Shown: in pieces, positions 10,801 to 19,980 of the stretch
Numbering within the stretch: position 1 is the first letter of the stretch
Layout of the letters: each line of letters opens with the position of its first letter
From: Apostichopus japonicus
Lineage: Eukaryota > Echinodermata > Holothuroidea > Aspidochirotida > Stichopodidae
Assembly: GCF_037975245.1 (NCBI RefSeq)
Contig: NC_092567.1
Location: 11,253,376-11,317,375 of the forward strand
Reading direction: 5' to 3'
Length of the DNA: 64,000 bases
The notes under the pieces: model-generated
Told to the model about the DNA's origin: nothing
Databases searched by the model: none
Seen by the model: only the letters and a program-made list of their open reading frames with translations
Translations under genes and position numbers: made by a program

Positions 10801-10987
10801 TCATTGCATGGGGAAGTTCAAGGTGTCGGTTACTATGGAATCAGGTACCGTATACAGGGGTAGACCTCCATTATGCCCATAATGCCCTAATATTGTGATA
10901 TTATGTCTAAATAATGTTTTCATATCATTCCACTAGTTGAGTGGGAATGAGGGGTGGAGATGATTGGAAAGCGCTATTACGAAAATA
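7854..10987 (-). repeat. Inverted satellite block, four monomers in A-B-A'-B' order
   Basis: Four units of the same ~780-800 bp satellite as the right-hand array, in the opposite orientation. They start at GTTGCATATGCTACATTC, positions 7854, 8630, 9417 and 10187, giving periods of 776, 787 and 770 bp and a last unit of about 800 bp. Diagnostic words such as TCAGGTACCGTATACAGGG and CATCCTTGTTGAATGGGATGGAG are the reverse complement of the main array. Units 2 and 4 share variants (CTCCTATTGTTTGAGGAAG, ACTTTCTCCAACTTTTACA), and units 1 and 3 share others (CTCATATTGTTCCAGAAAG), so the block is a dimer repeated twice. The units are clearly diverged from the main array. Confidence 0.93.
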
Positions 10988-11010
10988 GTACCGTTCACAG
11001 GGTTAGACCA
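10988..11010 (-). repeat. Satellite fragment at the inverted-block edge
   Basis: After the last inverted unit breaks off, a short stretch, TAGTACCGTTCACAGGGTTAGACC, resembles the GTACCGTATACAGGGTTAGACC part of the same satellite. It looks like a piece of a fifth unit left after an internal deletion. Confidence 0.5.
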
Positions 11011-11585
11011 TGCATACAAACCTTCTCTACATTTGGGGGACCATTACGTTGGCACATTTTGAACAGTACATTGGGGGACTGATTTGTGTCCTCTCAATAA
11101 ATGTGGGACTTTCTGTCACACACCTTCAAAATACAAGTTCTATGATAGTGATGAAATGGAAACTGACCAGGCAGTTCTATTTTCCACATGTATATTCTTA
11201 TCATTTATATCTGAATTTAACATAATAAAATTATACATTATAAAAAGTACATCAAAAGTGAGTCCGGTACCCCGAATATTGTGTGTTTCCTTATTTCAGA
11301 TATTACTGTTCCATTGTGGTATAAGCCAGTAAAATTCTTTCTTATAATTCACTCCTCAAACAAAATCAATATTAATAGAATATGAAAACTTGAATAAATT
11401 GAAATTGACTGTGAATATTACCAACTAACTAACAGTGCAAACAATTGCATACCTCAATATTCTCATGCCAAATTAATATACTGAAATTGACTGTGAATAT
11501 ATGCATGTGATTTACTATGTGTACATATGCTTACCTCGATAAGGCGAACTTGGTCCAAATACTTTTGTGTGTTACTGTAGTATAA
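11011..11585. other. Spacer, no gene seen
   Basis: AT-rich. The word GAAATTGACTGTGAATAT occurs twice (about 11400 and 11483). Short ORFs show no family features. Confidence 0.45.
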
Positions 11586-11609
11586 CCATTTTAATCGATG
11601 ATAACATAC

Positions 11610-11725
11610 ACATTTCAGACAAAAAACAGTGCACCTTATATAACTCTTGATATACAGTACAGTGTGTGGGGGTACTGCATTTTATTTTGGAGTACTGTTT
11701 TAACTTTGGTGTCCTTGTATGTGAT
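11610..11725 (+). repeat. Dispersed spacer repeat, copy 1 of 3
   Basis: The block runs from TTTCAGACAAAAAACAGTGCACC through ACAGTACAGTGTGTGGGGGTACTG and GGAGTACTGTTTTAACTTTGG. It recurs, diverged, at about 16171-16282, and its first part recurs again at about 16389-16452, where it touches the main satellite array. The copies bracket the spacer. Confidence 0.7.
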
Positions 11726-11735
11726 AATGACTGAA

Positions 11736-11857
11736 GAAATTCGGGCAAAAGTCCTGAACAATTCAGACAGCCTAAGAGGAGAAAAAAAATATATATATAT
11801 ATATTTTTTTTCTCCTCTTAGACTGCCCGAATTTTTCAGGACTTTTGCCCGAATTTC
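11736..11857. repeat. Palindrome (~50-bp arms, AT centre)
   Basis: The left arm starts GAAATTCGGGCAAAAGTCCTGAA (11736) and the right arm ends TTCAGGACTTTTGCCCGAATTTC (11857). Both arms also contain CTAAGAGGAG/CTCCTCTTAG around an A-run, TA-repeat, T-run centre at about 11785-11812. Small asymmetries show it is not perfect. It directly precedes a hAT-like terminus. Confidence 0.8.
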
Positions 11858-11921
11858 TTGTCCTCTGGAAATTTGGGGGGGCAGTCTGCCCCCCTGCCCC
11901 CCCCCGCCTCGTACGCCTATG
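11858..11921. mobile_element. Solo hAT-like MITE end
   Basis: A GGGGGGGCAG-TCTG-C-run structure ending GCCTCGTACGCCTATG at 11921 matches the layout of the right end of the 4162-4627 MITE (C-run then GCCTCCTACGACTATG). No matching left end or 8-bp flanking duplicate is visible nearby, so it is probably a partial or rearranged copy. The palindrome to its left may replace the missing half. Confidence 0.6.
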
Positions 11922-12016
11922 CCCGACGACTAAGTCGAGTTCAAGACCAGCCACAATTGGTTTCATAACACAAATTTACAATTGTTTAAGGCGTCCATAC
12001 ATACACACGCGCCATG

Positions 12017-12056
12017 ATATACTATATATAGCATATATATATATATAAATATATAT

Positions 12057-12097
<41 letters not shown>
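12017..12097. repeat. (TA)n microsatellite
   Basis: About 80 bp of nearly pure TA dinucleotide repeat with a few interruptions (GC, AAT, GAT). Confidence 0.95.
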
Positions 12098-12100
<3 letters not shown>

Positions 12101-12235
12101 ATTAGTGAGAGAGGAAAATGGAAACGTCAAAAATGGAGTTGTTGGTGTAAGGGGTAGGCTGAGGCGGACGCCCCTTCTCGATCTGTCACTGACTACCGTG
12201 TGTATATAATAGGGATCAGTGCTGTAATTATGTCA

Positions 12236-12451
12236 CTGTTCCTCTTTCTCTTCCCGGTGTCTTGGGGTTTTTCTTCTGTTCCCTCCTTTTTCTCCTTTCT
12301 CTCTTTCTTCTTTTTCTTTTCCCTTCCTTCCTCTCCTTCCTCCTCTTTTTCCCCCTTTTTTTTTCCTTTTTTCTTCTCTCTTTTTTTCTCTCTTCTTTTT
12401 CTTACCTGGGGGGCGCGTGCTCCCACACCCCCCTCCTGGATACGCGCCTGG
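12236..12451 (-). mobile_element. Polypyrimidine-rich candidate element
   Basis: A stretch of about 160 bp is almost only C and T. It ends on the plus strand in TCCTGGATACGCGCCTG; the reverse complement, CAGGCGCGTATCCAGGA, resembles hAT termini. The 7-bp word TATGTCA sits just before 12236 and again at 12452-12458, a possible target duplication. The other end (CTGTTCCTC) is not a good inverted match, so the element assignment is tentative; the pyrimidine tract is certain. Confidence 0.45.
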
Positions 12452-12458
12452 TATGTCA

Positions 12459-13757
12459 ATTGCCCACGATTTGATACTGAGAGCCTACCATAAAGACCTA
12501 GCTAGCTCAGTTATACTTTACAACAGAGGTCATAAATATTTCATCAGCTGTTTTTATTTTCAAGGAGAGTAGAGTGGATTGTAAATGGACTATGTATGTA
12601 CCCAAAGCCTATAGTTTTACTGTAAGATGACTGCCAGGCTTTGGTTTCTGAGGTTAGCTTGAGAGACAGATAGGTTAGGGGTATGATAAATAGTACAGTA
12701 GAAGCCAAAGTAGCTCACTGATAATGTGATGTGATGTGAAAAGTGGATTTGGTCACTCAAGGCTGCATAAGACCCACTAGTAGCAGCTCCTTATGACCAA
12801 GTTTCAATAATGTACAATGTATGATGAGAGGGAAGGGGGAAAGGAACCTGATGATGAAACCTATTCAACCATACTCTTGTCCTTTATATTCATTTTTTTT
12901 TGTAATCTCATGAACAGGCATTTTGGTTAATGGTTTGTCTGAACTACTGTAACTGAACTAACTGAATCAGCTGCGTGGTGACTAAACAGCCCCTTCCAGA
13001 CAAGGAACATTGCAACTTTTTCTCTTCTTATAACTTCCTTTTGCCACAGTTTGGTCCATGTGCAAGATAAGGTGTCACCTGTATTGGGGGTCTTTCAGGG
13101 AATTCTGGGGTCCAAACCCGACAACTGAAGTTGAGGTGACAAACTACAGGATAAAGCTTGCTTAACTGGTATAACACACAATATGGTCATAGAGGCTCCC
13201 ATACTATGTCTAGTTTGCTTAGTACATAATTACATACAGTTTGCTTAGCCTGGGAAGTTGCTACAGACTTGCTTGGCACATTCACCAGCTAAAACTTATA
13301 AAAAAAATGTGTTAATCCTGCATTTTTTGCTTCTGCTCAAAGCTAAGCTGGTTGACTATAGGCCTAGAGCTACTACAATCCCTATTCCTTGGAAATTTAA
13401 ACAAAATGAAATGTTCATGGTCCATTAACTTAATTTCAACATTTCATCCCTGCAATACATGTTCACCTGTTACAACATAGCCACACTGCAAGCATAGGCT
13501 ATACACATGCATATGATGACTTAACACATTGTTATTGTTTGCACTGTGTGAATATAAACTGTATGAAAAGGCCTGAAGTAGCTGATGGTCACTGAGTGTG
13601 TTGTGAGTATGGCCAAGGTCATACTAATGCAGAGGTGTTATTACCTTGGAGGTCAGTTAAGTGATCAGCTGAAAGAGGGCAAAGATTCTACAGGGATATG
13701 TTCTCTGTGCTACATATGGCATGGAGAGAAACCTATTTGTGTTCGAAGACATACACC
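12459..13757. other. Spacer, no gene or element recognised
   Basis: About 1.3 kb of ordinary AT-rich sequence. I see no long ORF, RNA gene, inverted ends or tandem structure. Confidence 0.5.
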
Positions 13758-14047
13758 CATAGCTCCCAACTCTTGAGAAGGCAAATGCGGGTCCATGCCA
13801 TGAATCGCCGTTCTGGGGGAGGGTTATAAGGGGAGGGGGTGTCCCCCCTTTTGAATTCTTTTGTCACCCAATATTTTCTGAGAAATATGCATTTTTTTTG
13901 TGTGTAACATCAATAAATTGAATAGTAAGGGATAATTCATTCTTCCCATGGCATGAAAATGTTCGCTGCTCACCCCAATGAAAAGAAATATAGGCTAATT
14001 TGTGGTTCAAATGATGCTGTAAAGGAGGTTTTATACTCTATTATGCT

Positions 14048-14741
14048 GGTGACATCCCTATGTTCCGACGTCTCTATGTTCCGACAAATTGTTTGGACTC
14101 TAATTTTTTTGACCCAAATTTTTTCGGACCCAATTTTTTTTTGGAGACTCAATATTTTTGGTCCCCCATTTTTCGGACCAAATTTTTTTGGGGACTTAAT
14201 TTTTTGGGCCCCAAATTTTTTGGGACCCAATTTTTATTGGGGGGGACTCAATTTTTTTTGGACCAACATTTTTTCTGACCTACCTTTTTGGGGACACAAT
14301 TTTTTGGACGCACCAAATTTTTTTCAGGAAAAAAAGGGCCCAAAGTTTGTTATGACCCAAATAGTGCTTGTGACCGAAAATTGCTTGTGACCCGAAATTT
14401 AATTGTTTGTACTCAAAGTTTTTGGGACCAAAATCAGTTTGGTCAAAAAAAATTTTGGTCTGAAATAAGTTGGTCCGAAAACATGTTGGTGTCAAAAATT
14501 TTGGTCCAAAAAAAAATTGGTCATAAAAATATGTTGGTCTAAAATAATTTTGGTCCGAAAAAAGTTGGTCCGAAAACATGTTGGTCAACAATTTTGGTCC
14601 AAAAAAATTGAGTCCGAAAAAATTTGGGCAAAAAAAATTAGAGTCCAAAAAAATTGTCGGAACATAGAGACGTCGGAACATAGAGATGTCGGAACATAGA
14701 GACGTCGGAACCTAGAGACGTCGGAACATAGAGATGTAACC
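14048..14741. mobile_element. Fold-back element nested in the hAT-like MITE, 8-bp target duplication
   Basis: The two ends are inverted: GGTGACATCCCTATGTTCC on the left and GGAACATAGAGATGTAACC on the right, two mismatches. The perfect 8-bp repeat ATTATGCT flanks the element (14040-14047 and 14742-14749). Long low-complexity arms follow, built of TTTTTTGGACC-like words on the left and GGTCCAAAAAA-like words on the right, so most of the 694 bp can fold back on itself. Next to the ends are 16-bp tandem repeats, two on the left and five on the right. No coding sequence was found. Confidence 0.8.
14656..14735 (+). repeat. 16-bp subterminal tandem repeat, five copies
   Basis: GTCGGAACATAGAGAC, with T for the last C in two units and one internal A-to-C change, repeats five times. 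The left arm of the same element has the inverted unit only twice (about 14058-14089), so the right arm gained about three units. Confidence 0.88.
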
Positions 14742-14917
14742 ATTATGCTAAATGCTAAAGAAATGATGGTTGCTAAGTCAAAATTTGATGCATTTTTTTT
14801 TGTATACTTGACAATGACAATGCGGGTTTTTCGGACGCTTGCGCGGGTCAGCGGGTTTGGATGTTAGAATGCGGGTCCAACCCGCGAAATGAGGGTCAGT
14901 TGGGAGCTCTGTACACC

Positions 14918-15152
14918 TACCCTGAATGCACTCAAATGGACTGTTTTAGTCACTATGACAGCATCGATCTTCACAAATGCAATTATTACTGCTCACTTAA
15001 GCCAAGTAGGGTGCACACAAATCATTCCTACGCCCATTTATGAGATATGTGCAACTATAATTCAAAGAGTATAATTCAAAGATAGCATGGAATTAGCCGC
15101 GCATTTAGCTCACTGATATAGACCACCTCATCCCATGTTTTCCCAAGTATTG
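14918..15152. other. Spacer, nothing recognised
   Basis: Short non-coding segment between the nested element and the local duplications. Confidence 0.4.
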
Positions 15153-16140
15153 ACCTTAACTTTTCAGTATTTTGCAAGGTATACCAAGTTTGTGTAATGC
15201 CAATTTAAGACCAGTTTCCTACTCACGCATTGAAAAGACTAGCTAGGTACCCTCAACGTTTTCTTTTTCCGAATTTCCATCAGTGTTTTCCAATAGTGGA
15301 TGAGATAACTTTGTATATACTTTGATGCACCCTGCACACATTACTCAACAGTGTAACTGGTTCTAATACTAATGTGTGTTTCTGTAATATACATGCATTG
15401 CTTCAATACAATGAATTTCAAACATAACTCTCAAATGAACTGGTATATGATAAAAACAATTTCAGAAAGAAGTCAAAGATATGTGTACATGTTAACTTTT
15501 CAGTATTTTGCAAGGTATACCAAGTTTGTTGTAATGCCAATTAAAGACCAGTTTCCTACTCACACATTGAAAAGACCAGCTAGGTAACCTCACCGTTTAC
15601 TTTTTCAGAATTCCATCAGTGTTTTCCAAAAGGGATGAGATAACTTAGCATATACTTTAATGCACCCTTCATTATTCAAAATTATGATTGTACCTTTAAA
15701 ATAGACACAGTAGTAATGCAGTTTATATAGGTTTCATGATATCTTGACAAAATAAGAAATTCATGTCAGTGATTAAAAATGTGAGCTGTCTGCACACATA
15801 CCTCAATAGGGGGACTGGTTCTAATACTAATGTGTGTTTCTGTAATATGTATGCATTGCTTGAATACAATGATTTTCAAAAATAACTCTCAAATGTACTG
15901 GTATATGATAAAGACAATTTCATACTCATGTGTGTTTCTGTAATATGCATGCATTGCTTGAATACAATGAATTTCAAAATTAACTCTCAAATGTACTGGT
16001 ATATGATAAAAACAATTTCAGAAAGAATTCAAAGATATGTGTACATGAGATAACTTTGTATATACTTTGATGCACCCTTCAATATGCAAAAGTTATTGTA
16101 TCCTTAAATTAGATCCAGTAGTAATGTAGTTTTAAAAGCG
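15153..16140 (+). repeat. Diverged local tandem duplications
   Basis: A module running from CTTTTCAGTATTTTGCAAGG through CCTACTCAC-CATTGAAAAGAC to ACTTTGATGCACCCT occurs at about 15161-15332 and again at about 15496-15669. A second module (GTGTGTTTCTGTAATAT, GCATTGCTT, CTCAAATG-ACTGGTATATGATAAA) occurs at about 15374, 15831 and 15929, the last two directly adjacent. The ~335-bp unit thus carries unequal insertions. No coding potential is apparent. Confidence 0.75.
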
Positions 16141-16170
16141 TTCCTGTTCCCACAGACTTTTACCTCATAT

Positions 16171-16282
16171 TTCAGACAAGAAACAGCACACCCTATATCA
16201 ATCTTGATCTACAGTATAGTGTGTGGGGGCACTGATTTTTATATTGGAGTATTGTTTTAACTTTGGAGTGCTTTTATGTGAA
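16171..16282 (+). repeat. Dispersed spacer repeat, copy 2 of 3
   Basis: Diverged copy of 11610-11725: TTTCAGACAAGAAACAGCACACC, then ACAGTATAGTGTGTGGGGGCACTG, then GGAGTATTGTTTTAACTTTGG. Confidence 0.7.
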
Positions 16283-16388
16283 TATTGGAAGTGGCAACTC
16301 AAGGTAGTTTCTATGTCTGAACTTGAATATGTGTTTTTTATTGAAAACAAGTCTTTGAATTAATATTTTTCAGCCTTTACATCTTATC

Positions 16389-16452
16389 TCAGACAAGAAA
16401 CTAGCCAACCTACATAAATCTTGGTAAACAGTATAGTGTGTGGGGGTACTAG
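16389..16452 (+). repeat. Dispersed spacer repeat, copy 3 of 3, cut by the satellite array
   Basis: It follows copies 1 and 2 from CTCAGACAAGAAAC to GTGTGTGGGGGTACT, then switches abruptly to the satellite word CAATAGCTCTAACCTACATA. This gives a sharp left boundary for the main array within the copy. Confidence 0.7.
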
Positions 16453-16760
16453 CAATAGCTCTAACCTACATATAGCTGCTTTCCCAGTTTCCCCCTGCAG
16501 CAACCCCCCCCCCCCTTATTGCCCCACATGATGGCTACACCCACATATAGGTGGAGCCTGTAAAAGTTGGACAAGGTAATTTTCTACGCTGATGTATTTG
16601 GTCTGACCCTGTATACGGTACCTGATTCCATAGTAACCCACACCACTTGCCACATGCAATGATCTAGATAGAGTGATATTGTACAAACTGTAATTTTCAG
16701 GACATATCAAACTTTACGTAGCAGGTAGAAAAGCAAATAGACGACCAATAGGGCAGCCAA
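16453..16760 (+). repeat. First, internally deleted satellite unit
   Basis: The satellite starts part-way through a monomer (GCTCTAACCTACATATAGC). At 16600/16601 the word GATGTATTTG runs directly into GTCTGACCCTG. In intact monomers about 405 bp lie between these two words, so this edge unit lost half its length. It also has several private substitutions, as expected at the edge of an array. Confidence 0.85.
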
Positions 16761-17625
16761 CTCAGTTGGACACCCCCCCACCCCTCCCCGACCCTCCATC
16801 CTATTCAACAAGGATGAATACACATAAAATCCTATGCTTTCAAATATTTGATCCTAATGATAGCTCTAACCTACATATAGCTGCTTTCCCAGTTTCCCCT
16901 TCCAGCAACCCCCCCCCCCCACCTTCTGCCCCACATGATGGTTCCACATATGGGTGGAGCCTGTAAATGTTGGACAAGGTAATTTTCTACACTGATGTAT
17001 TTGAGATTAAGCAGTTCACCAATTTGGAATGACATCGAAACTTTGAAAAGGTGGAAATAAGATGGTCAAAAACTAATATTAGACTGTTCATTAAATTCTC
17101 ACACACATTATGGGGACCCTAATAGTTGGAAAAAAAAAACATTCTACCTTACATTTAATATACATCACCTTAATCTATGCTGTTGGAAATGGTAAAAAAA
17201 ATCTTTCTCAAACAATAGGAGAAAGCCATAACAGTGTACATCCCTATTTTCTCTACAATATATCAAATTGTATGAATACAGCACATGCAACAGCATATAT
17301 ATTCTGATTAGGGCTTTCCAATCATCCCCACCCCTCATTCCCACTCAACTAGTGGAATGACATCATAACATTATTTATACATAATATCACATTATTAGGG
17401 CGTTATGGAGGTCTGACCCTGTATACAGTACCTGATTCCATAGTAACCCACACCACTTGCCCCATGCAATGATCTAGATAGAGTGATAGCTAGTGTACAA
17501 ACTGTAATTTTCAGGACATATCAAACTTTACGTAGCAGGTAGAAAAGCAAATAGACCACCAATAGGGCAGCCAAGTCAATTGGACACCCCCACCCCTCCC
17601 CTACCCTCCATCCCATTCAACAAGG

Positions 17626-18430
17626 ATGAATACACATAAAATCCTATGCTTTCAAATATTTGATCCTAATGATAGCTCTAACCTACATATAGCTGCTTTC
17701 CCAGTTTCCCCCTTCAGCAATCCCCCCCCCCCCCTTTTGCCCAACATTATGGTTCCACATATGGGTGGAGCCTGTAAAAGTTGGACAAGATCATTTTCTA
17801 CACTGATGTATTTGAGATTAAGCAGTTCATCAATTTGCAATGACATCAAAACTTTGAAACGGTGAAAATAAGATGGTCAAAAATTAATATCAGAATGTTC
17901 ATTAAATTCTCACACACATTATGGGGACCCTACTAGTTGGAAGAAAAACCTTCTACTTTACATTTAATATACATCACCTTAATCTATGCTGTTGGAAATG
18001 GTAAAAAAATCTTTCTCAAACTATAGGAGAAAGCCATAACAGTGTACATTCCTATTTTCTCTATGATATATCAAATTGTATGAATGCAGCACATGCAACA
18101 GCATATATATTCTGATTAGGGCTTTCCAATCATCCCCACCCCTCATTCCCACTCAACTAGTGAAATGACATCAAAACATTATTTATACATAATATCACAT
18201 TATTAGGGCATTATGGAGGTCTGACCCTGTATACGGTACCTGATTCCATAGTAACCCACACCACTTGCCACATGCAATGATCTAGATAGAGTGATAGTGT
18301 ACAAACTGTAATTTTCAGGACATATCAAACTTTACGTAGCAGGTAGAAAAGCAAATAGACGACCAATAGGGCAGCCAAGTCAATTGGACACCCCCCACCC
18401 CTCCCCGACCCTCCATCCCATTCAACAAGG
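17626..18430 (+). repeat. Representative monomer (805 bp)
   Basis: A typical full unit, anchor to anchor. Its two C-rich segments are 17710-17740 (C-run before TTTTGCCC) and 18391-18419 (CCCCCCACCCCTCCCC...), both G-rich on the minus strand. Poly-A runs lie at 17940-17947 and around 18003. Restriction-like palindromes GTATAC, GGTACC and ACTAGT recur at the same place in most units. The 79-codon ORF beginning at the anchor ATG recurs in many monomers, but its end depends on C-run length, so it is not under coding constraint. Confidence 0.9.
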
Positions 18431-19980
18431 ATGAATACACATAAAATCCTATGCTTTCAAATATTTGATCCTAATGATAGCTCTAACCTACATATAGCTG
18501 CTTTCCCAGTTTCCCCCTCCAGCAACACCCCTACCCCTCCCTTTTGCCCCACATTATGGTTCCACATATGGGTGGAGCCTGTAAAAGTTGGACAAGATCA
18601 TTTTCTACACTGATGCATTTGAGATTAAGCAGTTCATCAATTTGGAATGACATCAAAACTTTGAAACGGTGAAAATAAGATGGTCAAAAATTAATATTAG
18701 ACTGTTCATTAAATTCTCACACACATTATGGGGACCCTAATAGTTGGAGAAAAAAAAACATTCTACCTTACATTTAATATACATCACCTTAATCTATGCT
18801 GTTGGAAATGGTAAAAAAAATCTTTCTCAAACAATAGGAGAAAGCCATAACAGTGTACATCCCTATTTTCTCTACAATATATCAAATTGTATGAATACAG
18901 CACATGCAACAGCATATATATTCTGATTAGGGCTTTCCAATCATCCCCACCCCTCATTCCCACTCAACTAGTGGAATGACATCAAAACATTATTAATACA
19001 TAATATCACATTATTAGGGCGTTATGAGGGTCTGACCCTGTATACGGTACCTGATTCCATAGTAACCCACACCACTTGCCACATGCAATGATCTAGATAG
19101 AGTGATAGTGTACAAACTGTAATTTTCAGGACATATCAAACTTTACGTAGCAGGTAGAAAAGCAAATAGACGACCAATAGGGCAGCCAAGTCAATTGGAC
19201 ACCCCCCACCCCTCCCCTACCCTCCATCCCATTCAACAAGGATGAATACACATAAAATCCTATGCTTTCAAATATTTGATCCTAATGATAGCTCTAACCT
19301 ACATATAGCTGCTTTCCCAGTTTCCCCCTTCAGCAATCCCCCCCCCCCTTTTGCCCAACATTATGGTTCCACATATGGGTGGAGCAAGTAAAAGTTGGAC
19401 AAGATCATTTTCTACACTGATGTATTTGAGATTAAGTAGTTCATCAATTTGGAATGACATCAAAACTTTGAAACGGTGAAAATAAGATGGTCAAAAATTA
19501 ATATTAGACTGTTCATTAAATTCTCACACACATTATGGGGACCCTAATAGTTGGAAAAAAACCTTCTACTTTACATTTAATATACATCACCTTAATCTAT
19601 GCTGTTGGAAATGGTAAAAAAATCTTTCTCAAACCATAGGAGAAAGCCATAACAGTGTACATCCCTATTTTCTCTATGATATATCAAATTGTATGAATAC
19701 AGCACATGCAACAGCATATATATTCTGATTAGGGCTTTCCAATCATCCCCACCCCTCATTCCCACTCAACTAGTGAAATGACATCAAAACATTATTTATA
19801 CATAATATCACATTATTAGGGCGTTATGGAGGTCTGACCCTGTATACGGTACCTGATTCCATAGTAACCCACACCACTTGCCACATGCAATGATCTAGAT
19901 AGAGTGATAGTGTACAAACTGTAATTTTCAGGACATATCAAACTTTACGTAGCAGGTAGAAAAGCAAATAGACGACCAAT
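18431..19980 (+). repeat. Array segment duplicated 7,260 bp away (copy at 25691)
   Basis: The monomer at 18431 has the unusual tract CAACACCCCTACCCCTCCC, found otherwise only in the monomer at 25691. The next monomers, 19242 and 26502, also match closely (CTTCAGCAATCC, GTTATGAGGG). Both pairs are exactly 7,260 bp apart, nine monomers. Confidence 0.8.

Larger units (their letters stand above)
13758..14911. mobile_element. hAT-like non-autonomous element, interrupted
   Basis: The left end CATAGCTCCCAACT (13758-13771) and right end AGTTGGGAGCTCTG (14898-14911) are inverted with one mismatch. Subterminal GCGGGTCC words lie near both ends. TACACC flanks both sides directly (13752-13757 and 14912-14917). 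With two more bases the duplication could be 8 bp with one mismatch (TACACCCA/TACACCTA). CAGAGCTCCCAACT-type termini fit hAT elements. The element contains the complete 694-bp fold-back element 14048-14741; without it the host MITE would be about 450 bp. No transposase remains. Confidence 0.75.

Noticed and set aside
12193-12493. Lys/Glu-rich minus-strand ORF and Phe/Ser-rich plus-strand ORF
   Set aside because: Both are translations of a simple polypyrimidine tract.
13953-14681. ORFs rich in Phe, Asn and Gly in both strands
   Set aside because: They lie in the low-complexity arms of the fold-back element, and their repetition follows the TTTTTTGGACC words.
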